A stretch of DNA of 64,000 bases from Melanocharis versteri (GCA_013397845.1 VZTG01006404.1:399886-463885); one strand, 5' to 3'. Positions 1 through 11,797 are shown, counted from the stretch's first letter. Notes: a model not told the origin generated them from the sequence alone. Numbers and translations are program-made.

Positions 1-12
1 AGTGTGACTTAC

Positions 13-143
13 TTTGAATTTAACAGTTCCCAAGATCCATCTGCAGCTTCTTTATATAACTTAACTGGAACATTTGAAGCTGGACTTCCTTGGACTGAAT
101 CCAGAACTTTTACGAATAGAGGATGCTTGACGTCAAGAGTGTC
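13..143 (-). CDS. TTR-like paralogue, exon 2
   Basis: The acceptor is a pyrimidine-rich tract ending TTGAAG just upstream (144 onward); the donor is GTAAGT at 12-7. The 131-nt length equals the mammalian TTR exon 2 and is 9 nt shorter than exon 2 of the neighbouring TTR (140 nt). The encoded strand A region DVKHPLFVKVLDSVQG is clearly transthyretin-like. Confidence 0.88.
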
Positions 144-1941
144 CTTCAATAGGAAGAGAGAATTTTTATGTTGCAAGAAGGGTAAGTGATGGTGCATCGT
201 AAAGCAGTAAGGAATGTTATTCTTTAGATCTACAGTAGAGACCATATTTTCCACAAGAAGATTGCCGTGTACTGAAGAAACATAATCTGAAGTTTTCTGG
301 GGCTGGATATGGTGGAGCCAGGAAGGAAGATTTCAGGAGCTCTTGGGCATCTAGCCATGTACACCAGGGAGGCACTGCAGCTGTGAGACCACATTTCTAC
401 TTTTTCTTTGGCATGGCTTAGCTACACATCATCTCCAGCATGAAGTTGTAACAAAATTGTGGCCTCAACAGGAAATAATTACATTCTCAAAGGTAGTTAG
501 AATGTTTAAAAATCTGCCAACTCTTCCTCTGTATTTTGGACTGGCAATTTGAGCACAGCTTTCTGGATTTGAGAGCCTCTGGATACCTTGTTGCCATAGA
601 GTTATCTCTGTTGCCACAGAGTTACAGTTACTGCTGTAAACGTGATAAGCACCCCATGCAGACTCTCTATTAACAGCATGTTGAATCAGATTTGTCAACC
701 CTGGCAGCTACACAAGGACAGGAGAGGAAACCCTTCCTTCAAATAAAGGGTAGCTATAGTTTCATCCCAACATATTAATCACAAGTAGTGATTATGGCCT
801 GGTGTTTTACCTTTTCAAAAATAGAGTTGAATCAGAGCTTTGACCTTACCTGATTCTGCAGATGAAGAGTGAGAAAATAGAGCTTTGTAGAAGGTGCTAA
901 TCAGGGATGATCTCAAAATAGCACTCACCGATATCCATTTCATCATCGTAAAATGAATTGTGATGTAGATGGTTAAAAACTACGTTAAACTAAGAGCCCT
1001 CTCTTTCATGCCCTCTTACAGTCAGGGATGTTCCATGGGCCAGGAACAGTGTCTGGTGTCATACCAATGTATCAGCATGTATCTAAACTGCCTGTATGCC
1101 CAGATTCCTCATGCTCCCTTTCTGGAACGCAGGGGCTCCTCACTGGCGTTTCTTGTGGGGCTTTGGCAAGAAGGGCTGCGCTGCCACCACTGATTTTTCC
1201 TGGCTTTTACATCCTGGGAGCTCAATGAAAGTCTGATTCCTCAACAAGGTTAGTCAGGTATTATTTTCCCAAAGATCTGAGCTGAGAGGAAAAATGAGTA
1301 GTTGAGGAGAGAGAGAGACAAGGCTGTTGTCAGAGAATTTCAGGCTGAAGCATCTGAATCTTGCTTTCCTGGGATAAATGAGCCCTCTAGAAGAAGAATC
1401 CTGACTTTGTCTCTGTTCTTTGCTTACATGGGATTAAACTGTAGTGGGTAGAACAGTAAAGCAGAAGTCTAAAGAAGGCCTTTCTCCAGCATGCATTTTG
1501 CAACAGGAGATGAAATTCCTCATGACACAGCTTGTTCATTATGTTATGAATGCTCAAGGTTTTTTGTCTAGTGAATATGCTAGTTTTTCCCTTCTTGTCT
1601 CACATATTGTTTTTCATGAAGCTTCTGTGTCTAATAATAATTGCGGCTTCTCTACCCATAAAGTCCTCTCACTAATCACTAGAGAAGGAGAAAGAAGGGC
1701 CAGAAAAGAGCAGCAGCAGAGAACAACAGTCAGTATACACTGTAAAATCAAAACAATCAAAACAAAATAGAATATTCTATTTTTTTTTGCTTACACTAAT
1801 TAAAGAATAATAAAAGAAAAAAAATCCCTTGGGACTACATCAGTAGAAGGACTTCTGTCCTGAGGCACTTACCGATGGTGCAGCTTCGGAGCAAAGTGCC
1901 AGGCCAGCTAAGAAAACCAGAAATACAGAATGAAAAGCCAT
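13..1941 (-). CDS. Transthyretin-like paralogue (second TTR copy), 5' part; gene runs off the left edge
   Basis: Two exons are visible: 1873-1941 (69 nt, 23 codons) and 13-143 (131 nt), phase 0 at their junction and phase 2 at the exit. Exon 1 encodes a signal peptide starting MAFHSVFLVFLAG and ending at SEAAPS. Exon 2 encodes a transthyretin first half containing HPLFVKVLDSVQGSPASNV and VKLYKEAADGSWELL. Equivalents of the thyroid-hormone-contact residues Lys15 and Leu17 are present; the usual Cys10 is His. No stop or frameshift is seen. Exons 3 and 4 should lie left of the window. The gene sits head-to-tail about 2.2 kb downstream of the intact TTR, with its own TATA box, which points to tandem duplication. 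Expected role by family: secreted tetrameric carrier of thyroid hormone; specificity unknown. 5-hydroxyisourate hydrolase is unlikely because there is a signal peptide and Lys where that enzyme has its first catalytic His. Confidence 0.85.
1873..1941 (-). CDS. TTR-like paralogue, exon 1 (signal peptide)
   Basis: The ATG is at 1941-1939, and 23 codons end at a GTAAGT donor (1872-1867). The first four residues (MAFH) and the tail SEAAP resemble the signal peptide of the intact TTR at 11.7 kb. Its exon length is identical (69 nt). Confidence 0.88.
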
Positions 1942-1997
1942 TTTGCCTACCACTTGGAAGTCTGTGGCAGCAAGCAGAAACTGGTGGAAGCTGTGAT

Positions 1998-2090
1998 TTT
2001 TATATCAAGGCCTCTGAAGTGTAGCTACTTATCAGAAAACCCCTATGACTTTCAACACGTAGATTCATGCTATTTACTTAGTAAACAACG
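1998..2090 (-). promoter_or_regulatory. Putative promoter of the TTR-like paralogue: TATA box and HNF-3-like box
   Basis: On the minus strand TATAAAA lies at 2004-1998, 57-63 bp upstream of the ATG. Further upstream, at about 2090-2070, is a TTTACTAAGTAAATA element resembling the HNF-3/FOXA box of the TTR promoter. The flanking sequence that is conserved in the intact TTR promoter (ATAATCAGAATCAGCAG) is not recognisable here, so regulation may differ. Activity is inferred from sequence only. Confidence 0.55.
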
Positions 2091-4016
2091 AGAAAATAAG
2101 TAACCCATACAAACATGAACCTTGTCTGTGAAAATAAGTCTTTTCTATTCTTGTCTGTGGAAATATTGTGAACAATGCCTAGTTCAAATACTGTGTCAAT
2201 TTTTTTGGAAAAAATGTCTATTCTGTTTTATTTTTCTCTTTGTATTGAGGATAGGTGCTATATTGACCTCATACAACTGAGAGAAATACAAATTTTATGT
2301 CAATTCAGCAATTTCAGTGAGAAATTCTCTGTGGTTATGGCTTGGTTTAATTGAGTCACCCATGATTATATATTAAGAGATTTCTCTCTGTGTTGTACTC
2401 CTCCCCACCTCTAATATAAGATAGGTGGATAATCTGTGGGCTATTTAGTTATTTTATGCATTCCCCGGGAAGAAAAATATATTACTTTTGGTTTGCAGCA
2501 TGACATTGAGGTACCTACACACCAACTTCCAAAGCACAGTTAAACAGTATTTTAAGTTGTATCACCCGTCCCTTAGATTCAGTACAAGCTCAGGACTTTC
2601 CCCATACAACTGCAAGTCCACTTCTACCAGAAGCATCTGGTTCATTTTAGGGAAATGTTGCTTCTTGAAATTAAACTTTGTCTTTCTGAACTTTGCTTAG
2701 ACATATGTACATACACTCTTTTACTAGGTTTATCCTCTCATCAGATGGGTGACTACAAGCAGAGTAGTTTTTTTCTGTTTGTTTTGGTTTTTTGCTGGGT
2801 ATACCTATTTGAGCAAATAATGTCCTATTTTGAGGGCTTAGCATAACACATTTCAAATGAAACCTACTGGTTTTCAAGCTCCGGGAGTAGCAGGATGCCA
2901 TGAAATGAAATCTCCATATTTTATGATGGGTTCTGTTTTGAACCTGTTTGCACTGCTTACAAGAGTTGCGTAACTATGGTAGCATCTAGAAATCCGTGAA
3001 AAAGTAACTAGTGAAACGTCAAAGGCAATCTTTTGTAACTTGTGAATTCACTTGCTATGCCGTCATCCCAGCAGGCTCTGGGTATAAACTCCAAGGTCAG
3101 CAGCAAATGAGTGCTGGAGGGTTCTGACTGGCATGATTTCAGTTTCTTTCTCTGTAATTTACGTAATCCAGTTAAAAACCAATTCCTCTACTTCGGGATA
3201 TTTTAAATACAATAGTCCATGTGTTTACAGAAATCACTGCTAAAGCCCTCAAAGTCTTTAGTCAGTTTATGAGCAACTTTATTTGAATCACGGTCACTCT
3301 ACAGCTTACCTTTTCCTATTTCTAAAAATATGAAGAGAATATTAAGATGATGCTTCTCTTTTAGGACTTCTTTTTAATGATGGCTACAGATTTGACTTAT
3401 CAGAGTTTTAACTGGAATGCACCTGTATAGGGTAGCCAGGTGTGTGATGTGAAATACTTTATTATTGTTGTTAAAAAAAAGTGCTTAAAAAGTGTTAAAA
3501 AAAGTGCTAATAGAAATTAATTCAGTACTTCCTAGATCGATTGAGCAGCCAACTTTCCACTTGAAACATCAAAGTGTTGAGGTTCACCAGAAGTTTTAAG
3601 TAGAGGTACACAGATTTTAACTCTTTTAGCTCTCTGGACATATTTATTTCAACCATTTCCACACTGTTTGTTCTGCTGCTAGGTATCCAGAATTTCACCT
3701 ATTCACCCTGCGACCTGGTTGATAGTGGGACCGTCTTTTCTGTGTGTAAACTTGGAATAGCACAGATGACTTTCTTATTTTGAGTACATTTGTTTGGCAG
3801 TTTTTTCAAGGTAACACAACTATATGAATTCCCTGTTCTGAGTCAATGTATTTGGTGAGACTTCTTTAAGGTGGAAGAGGGAGATAACAAAACTAAATCA
3901 AATGTCATCCCATGCATGTTCTTCAGATGTCCTTTGCACTTCAATGCAAAGCATAATACTTTAGAAAGCAATAAAATTTCACTAACTGAGTCAAAATTGT
4001 TTTAAAGAAGTAATAT
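2091..4016. other. Intergenic spacer between the two TTR genes
   Basis: No exon, repeat family or RNA gene is recognised. It contains short A-rich tracts (for example around 3470-3510). It separates the polyadenylation signal of the intact TTR from the promoter of the downstream copy. Confidence 0.5.
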
Positions 4017-4022
4017 TTTATT
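4017..4022 (-). terminator. TTR polyadenylation signal AATAAA
   Basis: AATAAA on the minus strand about 150 bp past the TTR stop codon, matching the short 3' UTR expected for transthyretin mRNA. Confidence 0.65.
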
Positions 4023-4172
4023 GACCTGTCTGAAGTTTGCCAGGTTACAAAATGGAAAAAAAAACAACTAATGTAGCAAAAAAGTTATGCATTAGCAGTA
4101 GGAAAAACCTTCCTCCTAAAAGCCTATGATAGTTCTAGTGGAGGAAGGTGTTTGTGAAAAGACAGTACATGT

Positions 4173-4280
4173 TTATTCCTGGGGATCGGTGACAACAGCA
4201 GTGGTTGAGTAGGAGAAAGGGCTGAGGAGAGCGGCGATGGTGTAGTGGCGGTGACCGGAATCGTTAGCAGTGAACACCAC
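4173..4280 (-). CDS. TTR: TTR exon 4 and stop
   Basis: The acceptor TTTTCCAG precedes GTGGTGTTC. It encodes VVFTANDSGHRHYTIAALL to TTAVVTDPQE and ends with TAA at 4175-4173. Confidence 0.95.
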   Translation of the reverse strand: MVFTANDSGHRHYTIAALLSPFSYSTTAVVTDPQE

Positions 4281-7200
4281 CTGGAAAAGAGAAAACTTGT
4301 GGTCGTGATCAACAGCAAACAGTCAAAGCTACCTTACTAACAACAAAGAAGCACACCCCACTTTGTCTGCGGAGCACTTTGCTGGTTCTGTTCAATGCTT
4401 TTACCCTTCTGAAGGGTAATGCTTCCCGTTGCTTTGTGATTGCCAAGGACTGAGATATTTGTGAGATTTGGACTGAGGTCCACAAAGAGCCTCAGCTGTG
4501 GTGAAGCTGGATGGAGATACCCACACCTGAGCCAGGCAAACTGCTTTGTGATGTGGAATGGGAGGGTAAGGGGGAGGTATCTTAAATGACCAGTAAGAAA
4601 GACAGGGGTGAAATTCCACCTAGGGAATTTAAATACAACCCCTGTGTGATGTGTCCAAACAAGGCAGGCAGCTGGAGCCCAAAGCTGCTTTCTGTACTTC
4701 AGTGCCCCCTCCCGTTTTTAACACCACTGGTGATGGGTCAGTTTTTGCATGAAGAACTGAGTGGCTAGACTTGCCAGAACAAGGAGAGATCCTTGCCCTA
4801 AGACAATTCAAATCTGCTGCTCTCCAAATCACTCCAATGAGACTTGGGACACCCAGTTCCCAGGAAAGTATTGTCACCTGGGCTAATTCCAGCTTTCTTT
4901 ATCCTACTATTTGATCTATTTTCTAAACCATGATGCACTTTCTACAAGTGGGCTAGAGAGTTCTCTCCTATGACCAAAGTCTAAGCTGCTGGGACCTGAG
5001 GACTGTAGGCTTCTGTTACCCTGCACACAGTCACTGAATTCTACCCACTTCCCAGGCTACCTTGTCGATCTGTAGGCTATTATGTCAAGGAAAATCTTCT
5101 TCAACCTAGCTAGAATAGTCTCAGTCAGGCACTTTTAAGCACCTTCTGAGGTGTAGCCCTTACAACTTTCAGACATCAAAATGGTTAAGGAATATTTTTG
5201 AGGGATTTTTTTTGACCTAAATCACGTAAACTGCATCTCAGACTTTTATGGACCTGGGACTCAGTCATTTGTTTTAGTCTTCCACAGAGGTCCATGAGCT
5301 TGTGGTTTGAAATGTTTTACATCACTACCAGTAGCTGTTCCAGACTACTTAAATTGGAGAAACTTAAATTTAATGACAGATTAAACCTGAAGAATTTAAA
5401 CAGATCTTTGGATGTGCTAAATAAAAGTAGTAGAATAGAGCACACAATAAATCAGTGTAGGGCTGAAAGCAAAGGGAGAGACAGGACATGATCATATTGC
5501 TGTCCTGCTTATGAAATTTGAGTATCGATGAAAATGTCAACTTTTCCTTTCCCGCTATGGTTTTTTCTTTTCGTTTTTATACCTTCTTTTTTATTAATTG
5601 CATATTTTGGTACTGAACATCATTTAAAAAAAGGTGCACCAGAAAGAATTGTTTTTTCCCTGTAACTACATGTCATATTAGAATTCAGGGATTTTCATGC
5701 GACTGATATGGGGGAAGTACCTCTGATTCAAGCATAGCTTATTTCCTATAAAATTAGGGTTTCTAAATCTCTCTATTCCTTCAGCATCAGTAAAAGCAGT
5801 CTCTTTTTCTTGGTACATTTTTTTCCTGGTTTGTTTATATAATCACCGTCTACTTTTGAAAAATGTAGCTCTTTTTGAGCAAGATTCCCTACGGGTGTGA
5901 GTGTGTGAATGGGCACAGCTACACTTTGCAAGAGCCATGTCAGCATTTGCAGGGAAGTTGGCTCCTTCCTTTGGCTTAGCTGGATATTTACTGCCCTCAT
6001 TTGCCCAGTGTTGTGTGGCAGTGAACCACTTCACTGAGCGATGCTGCTCCTTCAGTATTAAAGGGCTGTGTTTGCTCTTTCCAGCTGATGCCACTACACA
6101 GGCAGTGTATATAGGTTATTAAGGATATTTGTCACTACTTACATCAGCATATTCATGGAATGCAGAAAGCCCAAGCGCCTTCCAGTAAGAGCTGGTTTCA
6201 AACTTCACCATGTATTTTCCCTCTACAAACTGTTCTTCCGTCGTGAGCTCATGAATCTCCCCATACTCTGTGGTTTTCCTGTAATGATTAAGTATCTATG
6301 TAAATATTTTATACTGTCATTCGGATGCTAAACAGAAACAGTCAGTGTGGAATATTACACAGCAGAGGTGCTGAATTGTACATTGAGCAGTTTCTAATAA
6401 TCTGAAATAATTCCTTCCCTCCATGTAGTGTATGTTTCCATTTTGCAGAGTCTGTCCTTGCTATCAACTCACCCATATACATCACAAATCAAAGCTGTCT
6501 GATTTAAGGTCCCTCTTTCAGCATCATGTTTAACTTGTACCAAATGTCCTCTGGAGCCAAAGGTTACTGTCTTAGGGGAAGGATTGTCATGATGAGAGGC
6601 AAGATGCCAGCTCTCAAAACAAAACTAAGGAGAGAAGAGAAATTTTATTGGAAAATTATTTTGTTCTCTAGTTATTAGCACTGAGGCTCTGGAATTTATT
6701 CCTGTACACTGATGTGATTTTATGTGACCCTGAGTGGTAATGTCTTGGAAAAGCAATTTAGCATCACAAGATTTTAATAATTTGAATTACAATGCCTTGG
6801 TCATACAGCAGGGGCCTCTTCCACTGAGTACCATATAAATGAGCAATAGGAATTCCCAGCTCAGAGATTACGTGCTCAGCTCATAACAAAAAACTGTGGA
6901 TGAAGAAACTCCAGCAGCAAGAAGGAAGTATAGCTGTCATTACACCCTATTTGTTTGAAAAGGAGGGTTTTCAAGCTTTCTATGACAGCTGTTTAAACAT
7001 TTACATACTTAGCTCCTAAACCTTATTTATTTCTTTTCCCTCCTTTTATTTAATTTCTGATTTTTTAACCTTTTGTGTTTGTTTGTTTGTTTTTGTTTGG
7101 GTCTTTTTCTGCTGAAAATATTTATTTGATATTTATAGCACTTCATAACCACATGATGTAGTTGAAGGAATAATGAAGAAAGCTTTGACTGGAAGAACTA

Positions 7201-10200
7201 GTGGAACTTTCCTGTCTCATGGCAAGGAATAACTGCCTAGGCAGAAAACAAACTTGAGCAGGAGGAGAGGAAGTGGAGAAAGCAGTGACATGCTGCTTAT
7301 CTGGGACAGAATCAGTTGTGCTATTAGGCTTTTCTTTCCCAGTCTCTTTCTCCTCCTTCACCTTATTTGTAGTCTTTGGTTAATGGTGGTAAATAAAAAA
7401 GATTGAATGACAGAGCTTTTGCTTAAATTAAGAGATAACAGGATTGACAATCCCACGCTAATTTTAATTTTGCTTATTTTTCAAGACTGACAAAATCTCA
7501 CTGGTCCAATGCAAGTGTAATCAACTGTATCCAGGGCAGACTAAACCTGCAGAGAATCCAAGCCCTATTTGAAACATGTATCACAGTCAGTTTGTAAACT
7601 GTATGCATCTGTTTTCTTTTAGTTTAATTAGTAATTCCTGGTTTAATCTATAATGCTTTAATAAAAGGAGAAGGAATTAATTGTGAGTGCCCTTGAAGCT
7701 GTGAAACAGAATTTCTGAGATCTTGCAGCAGGGAAGTTCGCAATTCACGTACTTCTGCTTATAAGCTGGATAGTCCAGACACAAAGCAATCAGAAGGAAA
7801 AATGGTGTCTGCCTCAAAATCTTTGTTCAGACAAACAAATTAGTTTAAGTTTGAGGAAAGTGTGGAAGCAGCTGGAATGGCGCTTTCCCTAAGAGGTGCT
7901 GCCCCAGAGTGGCAGATGTTAACCATCCAGGACAGCTGGGAAACTGGAAACAAGAACTCACTTGAAAAGGCATGCTCACTACCAGAAGTTAATGGCACTT
8001 TCTTTATTGTAATTATTAAGTGGTAGCCATTCAGTGCAAGTGGTCTCACAAGGAAACCCTTCAGCATTGCTGCTGCACTGACAGCCAACAGGACAGTGTG
8101 TGATTCAGACCCTGGAGGGGATTAGCAGAGGATGCTCAGCATTCAGCGCTGGTAGCAAACTGCGGCGATTGCTTCTGAATTTGTATTTCTGTCTGAGTGG
8201 GGGACTAAATATAACATGGTTCCTTATTCTTAATAGGGTGTGGGCTTCCGGTAAGATTGACAGTTAAGTTAAAAAAGCTGTGCTTTTCCAGTTAAGTTAC
8301 TACAGCACCAGCTTAGACTGCAATCCTGATAATCCACACTGTCTGTACAAAGATGTTGATGAACTCTTAGGACACACACTGCATTGAGAGAAACTGTGCT
8401 CTCAGATGCAGACTGACGAGGAAATATCTCAGGAACACGAGCTCTTATTTTGGAGTTTAAAAAAAAAAAGAGGGTTGGGGAACCACTTCAAATACACAGA
8501 AGTATTTTTTTTCATGACTTGTACCCTAGGTCACATGAAAACTGTTTGGTGACTGCAACTGTTGAACCACATGATAAGACCTAGATTTCCAAAAGCTTGT
8601 GAGGAGCGAGAAGGTCAAAGCTAGTCATGGGAGGAGCTCATATAGAATCCAAATCACATGCTCTATGCCCTAAACCCTTCCTCAGTATGTGTCTCAGCTC
8701 AAGTTATCTCTTCTTGCATATTTTTAGCTACAATAATTTTGAAATAAGCCTCTTAATAAAGTAATCTGCGACTATTCTAACTCCCCCACTGCCTCTTAAA
8801 TACCATTACTCAAATTCAACAGTGCTAGGTACATTTGTTTCATTCCATGAAGTGTGCTTGCAAAGTAAAAACAAGAAAACAAAACAGTAAAAACATAACG
8901 ACAACAGACATTTGAACAAAATGTAACTTTCCCCTATGTATCTGCTAGGCACTGTAACTTCAAAATATTATGCACTTGACAGGAGTATTTACATATTGTG
9001 TTCCTGGACTGCATTCATATTTTCAGCTGTTTTAACACAGGGAAATTCTGGCTTCCCCAAAAGAATAAAAATGTAATCGCATATGAAAATCTGGTTCAAA
9101 CAAGTGTCATAACCTAAAGTCAATGGTATCACTGAAAGCAGCCCTGGTTAAGATGCAAGTCAAGAAAAAGGTCAAAATATTTACCTGCAATAAAAATTGT
9201 GATTTAATGTTCCTTCACTGCCATCCCCCAGCAAAGCAGTTCTCACTTGCCTAGGGTAAATCTTCTCCATTTATATTTAAGAAGAAATGATTAGATTTTC
9301 TTGAGTGTACTAACCTAAAGTGTCAACAGAAGTTGCCTAAGAACTACAGGGTTTGTCTTCTTGGGCTTGTTGAGAGCAGCATTGCAAACTAAACAAGAAA
9401 ACACTGTTATGCCCCAGAAGTGAGGGCATTTAATAATGACATTACATTTATCTTATTCTTCTGTAAACTGTATTTTGTATTAGATGTTAAACAGCACTTG
9501 ATGAAACATTTGAAATAGTTTGGTTTCCTAATAATGAAAGAAATACTCACTAGGAATAAGATGTTATCCTTGTCTCTGCTTTCCTTGATAAATAGGTGTC
9601 AATTTTTGTGGAGTTTCTCTGTCCATTAAAGTATATAAATCCATTTTAGGAGTAATTTGTTCCTAGGTTAACACTCAGCATTTGGGAGTGGAGTTGTTTG
9701 TTTCTCTTTCAATCTTGTAAACTTTCTTGCTACTTTTCAATGGGGAAAAGTGCTTTTTGTTTTTCATTATATGAAAAGGAACTGTTCAGATGGAGAGAAA
9801 GTTCTCTCTCCTCATAGTCTTCTTCTCTGGGATTTTCTTTTTTTTTTTCTGCAGCTTTAATGTAAATCATGCTATAAGAAAATCCTAGTAAAAGGCAGTT
9901 AAATGTACAGTTGACTCCTGTCCATTCTTGTGCTTTTCGTTCAGTGCTTGAATATTCTGCTGCTACTGGAGACTTCTCTTAAGTTATTTAAAAATCTGAT
10001 TCAACAAGTTTTTTGCAATGAGACTTAAATGTCTGAATACCTCACCTATTTGAATTTTAGTAAACTGTGTTCTTCTGTTACTCATACACCTCTCACAGAC
10101 TGAAGGTATTATGGTCTGACCCTCCGTGATGTCCTAAGGATGCTGGGTATTTGTAGGTATCGGTCTGTCGTTCTAGAAAAAGATATTCAGATCTAGAGAA

Positions 10201-11740
10201 ATGCCCTCCAAAAAATGCTGAGATTTTGCTTCGGTGTTGTGTCACAAAACTTTCTGGTCAAGGAGTTTCTTCCGATCAGCACATTTGGTACACAGCAGAA
10301 GATGAATAATACACTTAATATTTGCATGTGTGCAGATAAAGCTTACAGAGAGGATTTTGTATGAGACTGCTGCAAATAAAGCTCTATATCCATTGCATAT
10401 GAAGATAGGTTAGTCTGGATTATTTACAAAATGCTGGTAAATAGGCTTTTTTTTTTTTTCTTTCTATAGAAAGGAAAAATAATACTGAAGCTAGGACAAA
10501 AATAAGTATTAAAAATACTCCCTTACAATGATAAGATGAGCATCTGAACACATTTTTGCAATTAGCATTTCAGTCATGCGTAAGTTCCACTTAAATGTAA
10601 TGGATTTTAGATCAGAATTCATGTGCTGTGAACACTGATAGTGTGGTACATGTGTCAGAAAACATATTGCTGTTTGATCAGAGCTCCATTCCATTAACCC
10701 CTCAACTGTTTGCCCAAGGAGCCTTGAAAATGGCTCCAGAAGACCACACAACTTACCCAACAGCAAAGTCCTGCCAGCTTCCATCTTCAGCCTGTTTAAA
10801 AACTTTAACAGTTACATCAGATGCGGGACTTCCTCTGACTGCATCCAGCACTTTCACCATAAGAGGGCATTTGGAATCAACAGAGCCGTGGGAGACCTTC
10901 GGGAAAGGAGGAGAGGTTGAATAGGAACTGCTCACCAAGCCTGCAAAAACCTTCTCCCAAAGAAAAGACGGATCCTAATTGCAAAGTTACCATTCACTTA
11001 AAAGCAAGTTCTTTGCCAAATGCTGTCCAAAGCTAATTTGCAAACATCTATTTCTTAAGCAGAGTATCTTAGAGCTTTATACGGATAACTTTATTACACA
11101 CACACAGATTGCTTGATCGATATTTAGAGTTGCATATGGCTCTAGGAAAATGTTATCATGTTATACCTTTATAATGAGATCACAAATAAGAAAAGAGTAA
11201 ATTCTTGTAAGTGCAGACAAAGTGTGTTAGCTAGGGAAACCAACAAAGAAATACATGTGACATTCTAAGGCTGAAAGAATATCCCTCTGTTTGGCTTCAT
11301 TACTCTATAAGGAATCCTTAGTCATGCCTCAAAAATATTTTTTAGTGTTTCAGAGAAGCATTTGTTTGGCAAAGCTGCCTCTTTCTTGAGGATAAGGGAT
11401 GTGAGTCATGAACAGACAGAAACAATGAAAAAAAAGGTCACAACACCTAGGTCCCTGACCCTTCCATAATACCTTAAAATAGGTGGGTAAATGGCAAGAA
11501 AAGAAAAAGTTTCAAGAATTCTGAAGATACTGCTATAAAAAAAACCCCAGAAATAGCATTCTGGCAAAGCCTAATGGTTATAGAACTTCATGGATGAGGA
11601 GCATGATAGTCATCTAGAAAATCTAGATTATAATTCTTGTAATGATTGAATTTGAATACAAAGAGACTCACCAGTGGTGCAGCTTCAGAGAAAAATACCA
11701 GTCCAGCTAAGAAAACAAAGAGCACAGACTGAAAGGCCAT
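4173..11740 (-). CDS. TTR: Transthyretin (thyroxine and retinol-binding-protein carrier), intact
   Basis: Four exons: 11672-11740 (69 nt), 10757-10896 (140), 6143-6278 (136) and 4173-4280 (108 with TAA). Together they give 453 nt and 150 residues, the usual length for a bird TTR. The phases (0, 2, 0) and GT-AG sites are all consistent. Residues 1-20 or so form the signal peptide (MAFQSVLFVFLAG...SEA). The mature chain has SKCPLMVKVLDAVRG (Lys15 and Leu17 equivalents), EIHELTTEEQF (Glu54 equivalent), SYWKALGLSAF, YTIAALL and YSTTAVV (Ser117 and Thr119 equivalents), so the thyroid-hormone channel looks complete. TTR is secreted by liver and choroid plexus as a tetramer that carries thyroid hormone and binds retinol-binding protein. 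It lies downstream of DSG2 in the same orientation, as in other amniotes. A typical TTR promoter sits just upstream, and a second TTR-like gene follows. Confidence 0.97.
6143..6278 (-). CDS. TTR: TTR exon 3
   Basis: 136 nt, the same length as the human exon 3. Acceptor CAG at 6281-6279 and donor GTAAGT at 6142-6137. It encodes KTTEYGEIHELTTEEQF to LSAFHEYAD. Confidence 0.95.
6473..6624 (-). other. Orphan exon-like open segment inside TTR intron 2
   Basis: On the minus strand a CTCCTTAG acceptor and a GTGAGT donor bound 152 nt. One frame is fully open for 50 codons and contains FESWHLASHHDNPSP, TVTFGSRGHLVQVKH and NQTALICDVYG. I recognise no protein family. Its length (3n+2) would break the TTR frame if it were spliced between exons 2 and 3, so it is not a simple TTR cassette. 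It could be an exon of an unrecognised nested transcript, a fossil of another gene, or chance. Confidence 0.3.
6625..10756 (-). other. Remainder of TTR intron 2
   Basis: About 4.1 kb of AT-rich intron. Apart from a GTTT run near 7077 and poly-A/T tracts I see no repeat family, exon or RNA gene. Confidence 0.5.
10757..10896 (-). CDS. TTR: TTR exon 2
   Basis: The acceptor CGAAG precedes GTC TCC CAC; the donor is GTAAGT at 10756-10751. It encodes VSHGSVDSKCPLMVKVLDAV and on to WQDFAVG. The extra nine nucleotides relative to mammals give the longer N-terminus (LVSHG) typical of birds and reptiles. Confidence 0.95.
11672..11740 (-). CDS. TTR: TTR exon 1 (signal peptide)
   Basis: ATG at 11740-11738, 23 codons ending SEAAPL, GTGAGT donor at 11671-11666. 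Phase 0. Confidence 0.95.
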
Positions 11741-11797
11741 TCTGCTTGCTGTTACTGAGCCTTGGTGCCAGCAGCCAGGAGCTGAGGGGATTTGGGA

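Noticed and set aside
13..1941. Second TTR-like gene as a 5-hydroxyisourate hydrolase
   Set aside because: It has a secretory signal peptide and a Lys in the VKVLD motif where the enzyme has a catalytic His; the C-terminal YRGS test region is outside the window.
6473..6624. Orphan exon as an alternative TTR cassette exon
   Set aside because: 152 nt is not a multiple of three and would shift the frame of exon 3.
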